Source: Rubricoccus marinus (lineage in GTDB: Bacteria > Bacteroidota > Rhodothermia > Rhodothermales > Rubricoccaceae). From it: a stretch of 64,000 nucleotides of DNA. A model generated the notes under the pieces. It worked only from the letters and a program-made list of their open reading frames with translations, was not told the origin of the DNA and searched no databases. The DNA is taken from assembly GCF_002257665.1 (NCBI RefSeq), contig NZ_MQWB01000001.1, forward strand, positions 1,335,828 through 1,399,827, in the 5' to 3' direction. Shown in pieces: positions 51,550-59,854 of this stretch. Positions within the stretch are counted from its first letter, which is position 1. Every line of letters begins with the position of its first letter. The position numbers and the translations under genes were made by a program.

Positions 51550-51565
51550 CCTCTGGCGCCAGAGG
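51550..51565. repeat. Head-to-head pair of the repeat between rpiA and tonB
   Basis: CCTCTGGCGCCAGAGG in the convergent gap, near the tonB terminator hairpin. Confidence 0.7.
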
Positions 51566-51599
51566 TTGACGCGCGTGGAGCCGAGTCCCCAAACGCAAC

Positions 51600-51632
51600 G
51601 CCGCCCCGGCGACGAGGTGTCACCGGGGCGGC
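51600..51632 (-). terminator. Hairpin downstream of tonB (first)
   Basis: GCCGCCCCGGCGAC (51600-51613) pairs with GTCACCGGGGCGGC (51619-51632) with one G-U, around a 5-base loop, 20 bases past the tonB stop. The following minus-strand bases (GTTGCGTTTGG) are only weakly T-rich. Confidence 0.5.
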
Positions 51633-51652
51633 AGATCAAACGCGGTCAGGCT

Positions 51653-52366
51653 CTAGCGGAGCTTGAAGTCGACCGGGAGGGTGAAGCGGACCTTCACCGG
51701 GCGGCCGCGCTGCATGCCCGGCTTGAATGTGGACTCCTGGACGGCCTTGACGGCTTCGTCGCAGAGGAGCTGGTTCGGACAGCGGACGGCGGTGGCCTGG
51801 GAGACCATGCCGCGCTCGTCGACGACGAACTGCACGAACACCTTGCCCTCGACGCCGGCACGGCGGGCCATCTCGGGGTAGGTCACCCGTCTCTGGAGGC
51901 CTTCGAGGCCACCGATGAGCTCAGGCTTCTGCTCCACGACCTCGAAGATCTCTGGCTCCTGGGGCTCGGGCTCCGGCGGAGGCGGCGGGGGTGCCGGCTC
52001 GTTGGACGGTGGTGGCGGCGGGGGGGCTGGCGGTGCTGGGGGCGCCGTCGGGGCGTTGACGGGCGCGTCGAAGTCGAGCTCGATCTCGTCGATGATCTCG
52101 TCCTCGATCACCGCGTCGTCCGGAACCTCCTCTGGTGGGGGCGGTGCGGGCGGCGGCGGCGGGGGAGGCTCGACGATCTTCGTCTGCTCGATGTCCTCGA
52201 TCTCGATGATCTCCTGCTCGTCGGCCATGACGTCCACCTCTTCGCCGCCGGAGAGCGGGACGGTGAACGCGCCGAGAAGCAACAGGAGCGCGGCAACGGC
52301 GCCGATCTGAACGTACAGCGGGTACTTCGACTTCAGGTCGGCTTCAGGTGTTTTGCGTAGAGCCAT
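51653..52366 (-). CDS. Energy transducer TonB
   Basis: A 237-residue TonB: a basic N-terminus with YPLYVQIGAVAALLLLLGAFTVPLSG as the membrane anchor, a Pro/Glu-rich periplasmic linker (about 55-150), and a C-terminal domain (about 155-237) with GGLEGLQRRVTYPEMARRAGVEGKVFVQFVVDERGMV. It ends VKVRFTLPVDFKLR. It transduces ExbB/ExbD energy to outer-membrane receptors. Two Cys flank LLCDEA in the C-domain (CPNQLLC), possibly a disulfide. ATG 52366. The second TonB lies 228 bases upstream and is clearly a paralogue. Confidence 0.92.
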   Translation of the reverse strand: MALRKTPEADLKSKYPLYVQIGAVAALLLLLGAFTVPLSGGEEVDVMADEQEIIEIEDIEQTKIVEPPPPPPPAPPPPEEVPDDAVIEDEIIDEIELDFDAPVNAPTAPPAPPAPPPPPPSNEPAPPPPPPEPEPQEPEIFEVVEQKPELIGGLEGLQRRVTYPEMARRAGVEGKVFVQFVVDERGMVSQATAVRCPNQLLCDEAVKAVQESTFKPGMQRGRPVKVRFTLPVDFKLR

Positions 52367-52594
52367 GTTGGGGAGGGAACGGCCGGAGGGGGCGGCGGGC
52401 GCCGGTCTGCCAATGTAGGCACGGTGAACGGTGGCGTCACGCCCGCGCTGGGATTCAACGGAGACCGGGGCATCGCCCGTGTGTAGTGTGGACCGCCAGA
52501 GGCCAAAGAAGTTGCTCGCGCCTCTGGCGATCTCCCGAAAAACGCCCTGACAGCCTCTAGGCACGGGGTTCGCGCCAGAGGCTTTTCGCGGTCA

Positions 52595-53299
52595 CTAGCG
52601 CAAAACGAATCGGATCGGGAGCGTGAAGCGGACTTTTACCGCCTGCCCGCGCTGCGTGCCGGGCTCGAATGTGCTTTCGAGAACGGCCTGGAGGGCCGCT
52701 TGCGAGAGCGCGTCGTTGGACGAGCGCAGCACCTCGGGGTCCACCACGCGGCCTTGCTCGTCCACCACGAACCGCACGATAACGGTGCCGCTGGCGCCGA
52801 CGCGCTTCGCGACCTCGGGGTAGACCACGCGGCGCTGCAAGCCTTCGAGCCCGCCGATCAAGACCGGCTGGTTTTCGATGGGCAGGAAGTCGTGGACGAT
52901 GTCCTCGCCGTAGGCCTCTGGCGGAGTTGGAGGAGGGGCCGGCTGCGTCTTCGGCGGAGCCGGGGGCGCCAGAGGCGGAGCGGGTGGGCCGGATGGGACG
53001 CTAGTATCGTCGAAGGTGAAATCGATCGCCTCGACCGTCTCGTTGAGGATCTCCGCGTCGTTCTCCACCTCGACCGGCGGCGGTGCCGCGGGTGGCGGCT
53101 GAGGTGGCGGCGGCGTGAGGTCGCTCTGTGGGATGTCCATCGCCACGAACGGGTCCGGCGGCGTTTCTACGATCGGAGCCGGAGGCTCTGGCGGCGTGGG
53201 GACGCTAAACGCTGCGAGCGTGAGGAGCAGCGCGAACACGGCGCCGATCTGAACGTGGAGGCGGTAGTCGCGGCGGAGCGCAGCGGGTTGGGCAGGCAT
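52595..53299 (-). CDS. Energy transducer TonB, paralogue
   Basis: A 234-residue TonB sharing order and wording with its neighbour: LHVQIGAVFALLLTLAAFSVP anchor, Pro-rich linker (about 33-140) and C-domain GGLEGLQRRVVYPEVAKRVGASGTVIVRFVVDEQGRV with the same ending (VKVRFTLPIRFVLR). It lacks the Cys pair of the first copy. Tandem duplication followed by divergence is likely. No exbB or exbD is adjacent. The two may serve different receptors. Confidence 0.92.
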   Translation of the reverse strand: MPAQPAALRRDYRLHVQIGAVFALLLTLAAFSVPTPPEPPAPIVETPPDPFVAMDIPQSDLTPPPPQPPPAAPPPVEVENDAEILNETVEAIDFTFDDTSVPSGPPAPPLAPPAPPKTQPAPPPTPPEAYGEDIVHDFLPIENQPVLIGGLEGLQRRVVYPEVAKRVGASGTVIVRFVVDEQGRVVDPEVLRSSNDALSQAALQAVLESTFEPGTQRGQAVKVRFTLPIRFVLR

Positions 53300-53341
53300 C
53301 GGAGCAGGGGGAAAGTGCTCCGGGGAGACCGCCAGAGGCCC

Positions 53342-53695
53342 CTAACGTTGCTCCCGCCGTTCGAGCATCGCGCGGTGAAACGTCCGCGCGACGTAAAGCG
53401 AGAGGCCGACGCCGATCATGTCCGCGAGTGCATCCAGCGGGTCCGCGTACCGGCCGATAAATGGGAGCGACTGCCACAGCTCCGTCCCGATTGCGAGAGC
53501 CAGCCCGCTCCAGAGCACCGTTCGTGGCTTGGCGCCTGCCCACGTCCACGCCAGACCAAAGCCGAGAAAGGCGACGATGTGGTACAGCTTGTCCTCCGAA
53601 AAGAGGTTAAAGCTGGGGATCGTGTGGCCGGGGACCGAGCAGGCCGCGATGATGATGAGCGTCCAGAGTAGGGCGAGGGCGATGCGGACGTTCAC
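53342..53695 (-). CDS. VanZ-family membrane protein
   Basis: A 117-residue membrane protein: helix 1 LALLWTLIIIAACSVPG, then KLYHIVAFLGFGLAWTW, LWSGLALAIGTELWQSLPF and PLDALADMIGVGLSLYVA. The D-K-x-x-H and E-x-x-Q with D-x-x-A-N/D pattern is the VanZ-like signature. Function in most bacteria is unknown. Its ATG overlaps the stop of the NAD(P)HX repair gene by four bases. Confidence 0.85.
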   Translation of the reverse strand: MNVRIALALLWTLIIIAACSVPGHTIPSFNLFSEDKLYHIVAFLGFGLAWTWAGAKPRTVLWSGLALAIGTELWQSLPFIGRYADPLDALADMIGVGLSLYVARTFHRAMLERREQR

Positions 53696-55227
53696 AGCAG
53701 GTCACTGGCGAGCATGGAGCCCGGGCGGCCCCGGAACGAAACGGCGGCGCGGTAGCCGAGGTGTAGCGCCGCGAGCGCCGCGTCCTCTGGCGCGAGCCCC
53801 TGCGCCATAAGTCCGACCGCCGTACCCGCGAGGACATCGCCGGTCCCGGCCGTAGCCAGCGCCGGGTGCCCTGGCGGTCCAATTGCGACGGCGCCGCCAG
53901 AGGCCTCTGGTGAGGCGACGACGCTCGGCATCCCCTTAAGGAGCAAGACGGAATTCCACCGGCTCGCGAGGTCGCGAACGGTCGCGATGCGGTCCTCTGG
54001 CGTAAATGCGTGATCGCCGAGCAGGCGGCGAAGTTCTCCGAGGTGCGGCGTGAGCAAGACGCGGCCGCCTGATCGTTCAGCGAGAGTGTCGATGTGAATG
54101 GCCAGAGCTGTCAGCCCGTCCGCGTCGATAACGGATGGGCCGTAATCGCTACCGACCAAGGCTCTGGCCATCCGCTGTGTTGGTTCCTCATCCCCCAATC
54201 CACAGCCGATAAGGACGGCGTTGGCGGATTCCAACCGGTCGCGTATCGGTTCGAGAGCAGCGAAAGCGAGACCGCCAGAGGCCGTCTCGGGCTGCGCCGC
54301 CACCATAACCTCGACGTTGTGCGCGTCGACGGTCAGGCGGGCGCTTTCGGGCGTGCACGCGATGACGGCGCCAGCCCCGGCGCGGTACGCGGCGCGCGTC
54401 GCGAGAACGGCCGCGCCGGTGTAGCGACGGCTGCCCACAACGCAGACCGCTGTCCCCGCCGAATACTTGTGCGCGTCCGAGGCGCGCTGCGGCAACACGG
54501 CCTCCAGCCAGTCCGGCCCCGCCGTCCACGCGTCGGCGTGCTCGCGCAAGAGGCGGTCGGGAATGCCGATCTCCGCCACAGTCACCGCACCGGCCAATCG
54601 CGGCCCGTCGCCCAGCAGGAGGCCTGCCTTGAGCGCGCCCATCGCGACGGTTGCGTCGGCGTGTATAGTGCCCTCTGGCGCCTCGCCCGTGTCGGCGTTG
54701 AGCCCCGAGGGGAGGTCCACGGCCAGAACCGTGGCGCGGGGACTCTGGCGGTTGGCCCAGGCCGCGAGCGTCGCGACGGGCTCGCGCAGGTCGCCACTCA
54801 CGCCGATGCCGAGCAGCGCGTCGACGATCACGCCAGAGGCGCGGCCCAGGTCGGCATCTGGCGCGAGGAGCGTAAGGCGGTCGGAATCGGCGGCGAGGCG
54901 TTCGAGCAGCGCGAGGTTTGCGGCCGTGTCGTCCGAACTGTCGTCGCGAGAGGCCAGCGTGACCACGCGGACGCTCCAGCCTCTGGCGTGGAGCACCCGG
55001 GCGATGACCAGGCCGTCGCCGCCGTTGTTGCCCTTTCCAGCCAGGACCGTTGCCTCAGGTGCGTCGCCAGAGGCGAGCAGGCGCTCCGCCTCGTCTGCGC
55101 AGGCGCGTCCGGCGGTCTCCATGAGCACACGGCCGGGCACGTCCCAGTCCGCCATCGCGCGGCGGTCGGCTTCGCGCATCGTGTCGGCGCCGAGGACGGG
55201 GAGGAGGAGGTCGGGTCGCGCGAACAT
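53692..55227 (-). CDS. Bifunctional NAD(P)H-hydrate epimerase / ADP-dependent dehydratase
   Basis: A 511-residue repair enzyme restoring damaged NAD(P)HX. The N-terminal YjeF epimerase (about 10-215) has MREADRRAM, GRVLMETAG, GKGNNGGDG (64-72) and VDALLGIGVSGDLREPV. The C-terminal ribokinase-like dehydratase (about 230-511) has CVVGSRRYTGAAVLATRAAYRAGAG, LLTPHLGELRRLLG and ATAGTGDVLAGTAVGLMAQGLAPEDAA with the GTGD nucleotide loop. Length and order equal the usual YjeF fusion. Coupled to VanZ. A repeat pair lies just before its start. Confidence 0.93.
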   Translation of the reverse strand: MFARPDLLLPVLGADTMREADRRAMADWDVPGRVLMETAGRACADEAERLLASGDAPEATVLAGKGNNGGDGLVIARVLHARGWSVRVVTLASRDDSSDDTAANLALLERLAADSDRLTLLAPDADLGRASGVIVDALLGIGVSGDLREPVATLAAWANRQSPRATVLAVDLPSGLNADTGEAPEGTIHADATVAMGALKAGLLLGDGPRLAGAVTVAEIGIPDRLLREHADAWTAGPDWLEAVLPQRASDAHKYSAGTAVCVVGSRRYTGAAVLATRAAYRAGAGAVIACTPESARLTVDAHNVEVMVAAQPETASGGLAFAALEPIRDRLESANAVLIGCGLGDEEPTQRMARALVGSDYGPSVIDADGLTALAIHIDTLAERSGGRVLLTPHLGELRRLLGDHAFTPEDRIATVRDLASRWNSVLLLKGMPSVVASPEASGGAVAIGPPGHPALATAGTGDVLAGTAVGLMAQGLAPEDAALAALHLGYRAAVSFRGRPGSMLASDLL

Positions 55228-55233
55228 GGAGAG

Positions 55234-55253
55234 CGCCTCTGGCGCCAGAGGCG
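55234..55253. repeat. Head-to-head pair of the repeat upstream of the NAD(P)HX gene
   Basis: CGCCTCTGGCGCCAGAGGCG, a perfect 20-base palindrome in the gap between the MscS and NAD(P)HX genes, seven bases before the latter's ATG. Confidence 0.7.
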
Positions 55254-55314
55254 GATGGAGACGGGTGTAAGCGCGAGGGCCCCTCGGGTTGCGGCCGCGT
55301 TCGCCCTGCCGCTT

Positions 55315-56361
55315 CTAGGCGTCGCCGCCGGGGGCTTGCAGGAGGCGCGTGTTCTCGAACGCCTTGGCCTCGTCGATAAACAGCTGGAGGTGCGGGAACG
55401 GGATCTCGATGTTGGCGGACTTGAGCGCCTCGAAGATCCTCTCGCGGTACTCGAAGCCGACCGGCACTTCGAGCTTGGAGTCCTTGAGGAAGACGCGGAG
55501 CTCCATGTCCACGCTGGAATCGTTGAGAGCGGTGACGACCACCTGCGGCTCGTAGTCCGGGTGCAACCGGTTGTCGTCGGCGACGAGCCCGAGGACGACG
55601 CTGCGCGCCTCGGCCGGGCTCTCCTTGTACGCGATCCCGAACGGGACGACGACGCGTAGCGCGCGGTGCATGGAGTGGTTGAGGATCTTCTCCTCGATCA
55701 CCTTCGCATTGGGAAGGATCGCGATCTGGTTGTTGAGCGTGCGCACGCGCGTGCTCCGCAGCGTGATCTCCTCCACGGTCCCGAAGGTCTCCTGCAGTTC
55801 GATGTTGTCGCCCACGCGGAAGGGCCGGTCGATCAGGATCGTGACGCCAGCAATGAGGTTTTGCACCGTGTCCTGCGCCGCGAAGCCCAGCGCGAGGCCC
55901 GCGATGCCGAGGCCCGCGATAAATCCCGTTACGGGCAGTCCGAGCTTTTCCGCGACGGTCACGGCCGCGATTGCCACGATCACGAACCGGACGGCGCGCA
56001 TGATGAGCTGCTCCACCCCCACGTCGATGTGGTGGCTGCGGCCAAGCGTGCGGTTGAGGATGCCCCTGACGACCCGGAGCACCACCCAGAACGCGATGGC
56101 GATCAGGATGGCCGGCACGAGGTGCTGGATGCCGAACGTCCACAGCGCGTTGATCACGCGCTCGGCCGCCTCACTCACGTCGCCAGAGGCCAACGCGGAG
56201 CCGGCGTCCCTGAACCCTCCCACGACGTCCCCGATGCTGGAGGTGTCCACGTCGGTCGAGTCCACCGCAAGGCTGTCCAGGAGGCCTTTGGCGGAGTCAG
56301 CGGAGGCCGAGTCCACGCGAGCGAGGACGGTATCGGCGAGGGCGCCAGAGGCCTGCATCAT
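55315..56361 (-). CDS. MscS-family mechanosensitive ion channel
   Basis: A 348-residue channel. After an N-terminal periplasmic, Ser/Asp-rich region (about 1-70), three helices follow: [39 protein letters not shown], and the pore helix [41 protein letters not shown], with its Gly/Ala packing. The beta domain and C-terminal cage run from about 195 ([25 protein letters not shown]). It releases solutes on hypo-osmotic shock. The ATG overlaps the folD stop (TGATG/ATGATG). Confidence 0.92.
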   Translation of the reverse strand: MMQASGALADTVLARVDSASADSAKGLLDSLAVDSTDVDTSSIGDVVGGFRDAGSALASGDVSEAAERVINALWTFGIQHLVPAILIAIAFWVVLRVVRGILNRTLGRSHHIDVGVEQLIMRAVRFVIVAIAAVTVAEKLGLPVTGFIAGLGIAGLALGFAAQDTVQNLIAGVTILIDRPFRVGDNIELQETFGTVEEITLRSTRVRTLNNQIAILPNAKVIEEKILNHSMHRALRVVVPFGIAYKESPAEARSVVLGLVADDNRLHPDYEPQVVVTALNDSSVDMELRVFLKDSKLEVPVGFEYRERIFEALKSANIEIPFPHLQLFIDEAKAFENTRLLQAPGGDA

Positions 56362-57227
56362 GCCGTGCGGCGCTGCGCGGCCGTAAGCGTGTTGGCGAGC
56401 AGCATGGCGATCGTCATCGGCCCGACGCCGCCGGGGACGGGCGTGATGGCGGCGGCCTTCTCGCGCACGGCCTCAAAGTCCACGTCGCCCACGAGCCGGT
56501 AGCCGCGCTCGCGCGTGAGGTCCTCCACGCGGTTGATGCCCACGTCGATCACCGTCGCGCCTTCGCGCACCATGTCGGCGGTGACGAACTCGGCGCGGCC
56601 GATCGCGGCGACGAGGATATCGGCCTGCCGCGTGATCTCGGCGAGGTTGCGCGTGCGGCTGTGGCAGACCGTGACGGTGCAGTCCAGCCCGCGGCGGAGC
56701 AGCAGACTCGCCATCGGCTTGCCCACGATGTTGCTCCGCCCGACGACGACGGCGTGCGCGCCAGAAGTTTCGACGTTGCTCCGCTTGAGCATCTCCACGA
56801 TGCCCGCCGGCGTGCACGGCTCCAGCGTGTCGTCGCCCAGGACGAGCTTGCCGACGTTTTCCGGGTGGAAGCCGTCCACGTCCTTGGCCGGGTCCAGTGC
56901 GCGGATGATCGCGCCCTCGTCGATGTGATCCGGGAGGGGAAGCTGGACGAGGATGCCGTCTACGTTGGGCGCCTCGTTCAACTCGGCGAGCAGCGCGAGC
57001 ATCGCGCTCTGGCTCATGTCGGCCGGCTTCAGCAGCGTCTCCGCATCGATCCCGACTTCCTCAGCCGCGCGCTTCTTGGCTCGCACGTAGGACTGCGAGG
57101 CGGGGTTGTCTCCCAACAGCACGACGCGCAGGACGGGCACGCGGCCGCGCCTCTGGCGGAAGGTTTCGACGCCAGAGGCGACCTCAGCGCGGACCTCGGC
57201 GGCGATGGCGGTTCCGTCGATCAGCAT
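56358..57227 (-). CDS. folD: Bifunctional methylenetetrahydrofolate dehydrogenase/cyclohydrolase
   Basis: A 289-residue one-carbon enzyme. [28 protein letters not shown] contains the catalytic Lys region (Y-x-x-x-K), [12 protein letters not shown] is the folate-binding strand, [20 protein letters not shown] the NADP fold, and DVGINRVED and [17 protein letters not shown] complete the family order. ATG 57227 gives normal length. A TAGCTTCCGG box lies 19 bases upstream. Divergent from asd. Confidence 0.94.
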   Translation of the reverse strand: MLIDGTAIAAEVRAEVASGVETFRQRRGRVPVLRVVLLGDNPASQSYVRAKKRAAEEVGIDAETLLKPADMSQSAMLALLAELNEAPNVDGILVQLPLPDHIDEGAIIRALDPAKDVDGFHPENVGKLVLGDDTLEPCTPAGIVEMLKRSNVETSGAHAVVVGRSNIVGKPMASLLLRRGLDCTVTVCHSRTRNLAEITRQADILVAAIGRAEFVTADMVREGATVIDVGINRVEDLTRERGYRLVGDVDFEAVREKAAAITPVPGGVGPMTIAMLLANTLTAAQRRTA

Positions 57228-57246
57228 GCAAGCGGGCGCAGGTGAG

Positions 57247-57256
57247 CCGGAAGCTA
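57247..57256 (-). promoter_or_regulatory. TAGCTT box ahead of folD
   Basis: On the minus strand TAGCTTCCGG, identical to the recQ box, 19 bases before the folD ATG. Confidence 0.5.
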
Positions 57257-57281
57257 CGGGGGCGCGAGGCGGCGGAACGGC

Positions 57282-57295
57282 GAATGCAGAATGCA
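57282..57295. repeat. Heptamer duplication (GAATGCA)2
   Basis: GAATGCAGAATGCA in the folD-asd divergent gap. It is short, but one of four loci with 7-base tandem units in this window. Confidence 0.6.
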
Positions 57296-57422
57296 AAAGC
57301 GAGCGCAGGGAGCCATCGGCATCACGGCACCTACTGCGCGTCTGCGGCCCAGATTTCACTGCGCCTCTGGCGCCAGGGGCCGTCGCCAGAGGCATCTTCA
57401 CGCGTTCCCACCTCATTACGTT

Positions 57423-58469
57423 ATGATCCGCGTCGGCATACTGGGCGCCACGGGCGCCGTCGGTCAGACCTTTGTCCGCCTTCTGGACGGCCACCCCACC
57501 TTCGAGGTCGTCGCCCTCGGCGCGTCCGAGCGGAGCGCGGGCAAACCGTACCGCGAGGCCTGCAACTGGACGCAGGACCAGCCGATGCCAGACTGGGCCT
57601 CTGGCGAGATCGTGACGGCGTGCGCGCCAGAGGCGATGGACGTGGACCTCGTGTTTTCCGGCCTCGACGCGGGCGTGGCGGGCGAGATCGAGAAGGCCTT
57701 CGCGGGCGCCGGCGTCGCCGTGGTCTCCAACGCGCGGAATCACCGCATGGACGCCGACGTGCCGCTGCTCATCCCGGAGATCAACCCCGACCACCTCGCG
57801 CTCGTGGAGCGACAGACGTGGCCAGAGGGCGGCATGATCGTCACCAACCCGAACTGCTCAACGGTCGGGCTCGTGATGGCGCTCGCGCCGCTGCACGAGG
57901 CGTTCGGCGTCGAGGCCGTGCACGTGGTCACGTTGCAGGCGCTCTCGGGCGCGGGCTATCCCGGCGTGCCGTCGCTGGACATCCTGGGCAACGTGGTCCC
58001 GTACATCGGCGGCGAGGAGGCCAAGATGGCGAGCGAGCCGCTCAAGATCCTCGGCGGGCTCTCGGCCTCTGGCGTCGAGCCCGCCGAGATGACCATCTCG
58101 GCGCAGTGCACGCGCGTACCGGTCATCGACGGCCACACCGAGTGCGTCTCCGTACGCCTGGCAGGCGCCCCGAGCGCCGCCGAGGTCGAGCAGGTTCTCC
58201 GCGAGTGGCGGTCGCCTCTTGCGGGCCGCGGCCTGCACACGGCGCCAGAGGCCGCGATCCAGATCGTGGACGGAACCGGGCCGCAGCCGCGGCGCCACGC
58301 CAGCGCCGGAAACGGCATGACCGTCAGCATCGGGCAGATCCAGGACTGCCCGGTTTTGGGCGTCAAGTTCGTCGTGCTCAGCCATAACACCGTGCGCGGA
58401 GCCGCTGGCGGCGCGCTGCTCAACGCCGAGCTGATGGTGGAGCGGGGCCTGGTGCGCCAGAGGCCGTGA
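57423..58469 (+). CDS. asd: Aspartate-semialdehyde dehydrogenase
   Basis: A 348-residue NADP-dependent enzyme making aspartate-semialdehyde for lysine, threonine, methionine and diaminopimelate. [17 protein letters not shown] is the NADP fold; [12 protein letters not shown] holds the nucleophile Cys145; [27 protein letters not shown] and [21 protein letters not shown] include the substrate Arg and His. The longer, archaeal/fungal-like branch (around 350 residues) is suggested by GHTECV. ATG 57423; overlaps the GNAT start by four bases. Confidence 0.92.
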   Translation: MIRVGILGATGAVGQTFVRLLDGHPTFEVVALGASERSAGKPYREACNWTQDQPMPDWASGEIVTACAPEAMDVDLVFSGLDAGVAGEIEKAFAGAGVAVVSNARNHRMDADVPLLIPEINPDHLALVERQTWPEGGMIVTNPNCSTVGLVMALAPLHEAFGVEAVHVVTLQALSGAGYPGVPSLDILGNVVPYIGGEEAKMASEPLKILGGLSASGVEPAEMTISAQCTRVPVIDGHTECVSVRLAGAPSAAEVEQVLREWRSPLAGRGLHTAPEAAIQIVDGTGPQPRRHASAGNGMTVSIGQIQDCPVLGVKFVVLSHNTVRGAAGGALLNAELMVERGLVRQRP

Positions 58470-58993
58470 CCGAGGAGATCCGGATCCGCCGCGCGGGCCG
58501 TGAGGACCGCGTGGCGGCGCTCGGTCTCTGGCGCCAGCTTCAGACCGATCACGAGGAGCAGGACCCGCGATACCGCATCGCGCCCGACGCCGAGGCGCGC
58601 TGGGCGACAGACTACCGCACGTGGACGCGCGCGCACACCAGCCGCGTGTGGGTGGCCGAGGCAACCACGTCGCCAGAGGCCTCTGGCGAGCTGGTGGGGC
58701 TACTCACCGCGCACCTCGCGGACCCGGCGCCGATGTACCGGGGCGTGCCGTTCGTCTTCGTAGGCGACTTGGTAACGGCGCGAGGATGGCGGGGGCACGG
58801 CATCGGCGCACGGCTCGTCGAGACGGCGCGGGCGTGGGGGCGCGAGCTGGGCGCAGGCGAGCTTCGGGCAGGTGTGCTGGCCACCAACCCGTCCGGCCGC
58901 CGATTCTGGGAGCGAGAGGGCGCGTCGGATTTTTCGATTACCGTCGTGATGCCGCTTGATTCGGACGCCTCTGGCGCCGATACCCAGCGGTGA
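58466..58993 (+). CDS. GNAT-family N-acetyltransferase
   Basis: A 175-residue acyltransferase. VGDLVTARGWRGHGIGARLVETARAWGRELG is the acetyl-CoA pyrophosphate loop (R-G-x-G-I-G), followed by GVLATNPSGRRFWEREG. The acceptor is unknown. The GTG at 58466 overlaps the asd stop; the last residues are repeat-encoded. A tail-to-tail repeat pair near 58673 is read SPEASGEL. Confidence 0.82.
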   Translation: MTEEIRIRRAGREDRVAALGLWRQLQTDHEEQDPRYRIAPDAEARWATDYRTWTRAHTSRVWVAEATTSPEASGELVGLLTAHLADPAPMYRGVPFVFVGDLVTARGWRGHGIGARLVETARAWGRELGAGELRAGVLATNPSGRRFWEREGASDFSITVVMPLDSDASGADTQR

Positions 58994-59025
58994 CGTAGGC
59001 CGGGGCGCCGCGTCCCCCCGAGTCC

Positions 59026-59262
59026 ATGTCCGACCGCACCGTGCAGTACGTCTCGACGGAGAGTGGCGAGGTCACGTCCGTGCTCGTCCCCATCGAGCTC
59101 TGGCGCGAGATCGGGATCAAGCTCGCGACGAGTCCGCCCAAGCCCAGCCACCCGCTGTTGCTCGGCGCGATGCGCGAGCGCCTCCTGAAATCGCGCAAGC
59201 GCGCCGGCGGCGTTCCTCTGGACGACGTCCTGCGCCAGTTCGGCATCGACCGGGACGCATGA
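59026..59262 (+). CDS. Antitoxin of a YefM/YoeB-like module
   Basis: A 78-residue protein: an N-terminal strand pair and helix TVQYVSTESGEVTSVLVPIELWREI, and a basic/hydrophobic C-terminal segment (LLKSRKRAGGVPLDDVLRQFGID) that could neutralise the toxin. It resembles short Phd/YefM or RelB-type antitoxins only loosely, and the assignment rests mainly on the tightly coupled toxin gene (ATGA overlap). Confidence 0.65.
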   Translation: MSDRTVQYVSTESGEVTSVLVPIELWREIGIKLATSPPKPSHPLLLGAMRERLLKSRKRAGGVPLDDVLRQFGIDRDA

Positions 59263-59525
59263 GACTCGTCCGCCTCGACCCCGACGCCGTCCGCGACCTC
59301 GCGTGGTGGAAAGGCCGCCACCCGCAGAGCGTCCACAAAGTCGTGGACCTTATCGACTCTATTCAGCACCGCCCGTTCGACGGGCCCGGCAACCCTGAGC
59401 CGCTGATCGGCCAGCTCAAAGGCCTCTGGTCCCGTCGTATTGACGACACCCACTGGCTCGTCTACGACGTCACCGCCGACGGCATCCGCGTGCTCGCCTG
59501 CCGCTACAAGTTGGATGAGGGATGA
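59259..59525 (+). CDS. Txe/YoeB-family toxin
   Basis: An 88-residue protein with LDPDAVRDLAWWKGRHPQSVHKVVDLIDSIQHRPFDGPGNPEPLIGQLKGLWSRRIDDTHWLVYDV and LACRYK, in the order of YoeB/Txe mRNA interferases (F-x-G-x-G-x-PEPL and WSRRI blocks). Such toxins cut mRNA at the ribosome A site. The terminal catalytic HY pair of E. coli YoeB appears here as RYK, so activity is uncertain. The stop codon lies inside a GATGAGG heptamer array. Confidence 0.82.
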   Translation: MRLVRLDPDAVRDLAWWKGRHPQSVHKVVDLIDSIQHRPFDGPGNPEPLIGQLKGLWSRRIDDTHWLVYDVTADGIRVLACRYKLDEG

Positions 59526-59562
59526 GGGATGAGGGATGAGGGATGAGGGATGAGGGATGAGG
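59514..59562. repeat. Heptamer tandem array (GATGAGG)7
   Basis: Seven exact units. The first two units encode the final codons and TGA stop of the toxin gene. Confidence 0.9.
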
Positions 59563-59647
59563 AGGGGCGCCGGCCGATTTGTTCCGCCAGAGGCCCCGTT
59601 CGCCATCCGCATCCCACGCTCGCCTCTGGCGCCGCGTCCGTTCGCCC

Positions 59648-59848
59648 GTAGGGGCGCGTCGCACGCGCCCGACTCTCAGGATGCCACCTGGTCCCGCCAG
59701 AGGCCTCTGGCGCTCGAGCCGCCCTCACCCTGTCCCTCTCCCGAGGGGAGAGGGGACCTCACCAGTGGTGCCCAGGAATCCTCTGGCGCCAGAGGCGAGC
59801 GCGGGACAGCTTCACCCAGTACCCAGTACCCAGTACGCAGTACCCAGT
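59648..59848. repeat. Dispersed ~200-base repeat, copy 2
   Basis: Same block order as copy 1 at 21390: REP-like hairpin (GTAGGGGCGCGTCGCACGCGCC), CTCAGGATG, a repeat copy, CCCTCACCCTGTCCCTCTCC with its complementary arm, CTCACCAGTGGTGCCCAGGA, a repeat pair (59780-59795), GCGGGACAGCTT, and heptamers (ACCCAGT here, ACCCAGG in copy 1). The block CCCTCACCC through CTCTGGCGCCAGAGGC is base-for-base the same. It ends seven bases before the aroB stop codon. Confidence 0.75.
59814..59848. repeat. Heptamer tandem array (ACCCAGT)5
   Basis: Five 7-base units, the fourth with one change (ACGCAGT). It occupies the same place as the ACCCAGG array in copy 1. Confidence 0.85.
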
Positions 59849-59854
59849 ACCCGC

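Larger units (their letters stand above)
59526..59854. other. 329-base gap between toxin gene and aroB
   Basis: Filled by the GATGAGG array and by dispersed-repeat copy 2; no gene. Confidence 0.7.

Noticed and set aside
57242-58387. Long plus-strand frame over asd
   Set aside because: Arg/Gly-rich shadow of asd with no motif; asd in the adjacent frame has full catalytic motifs.
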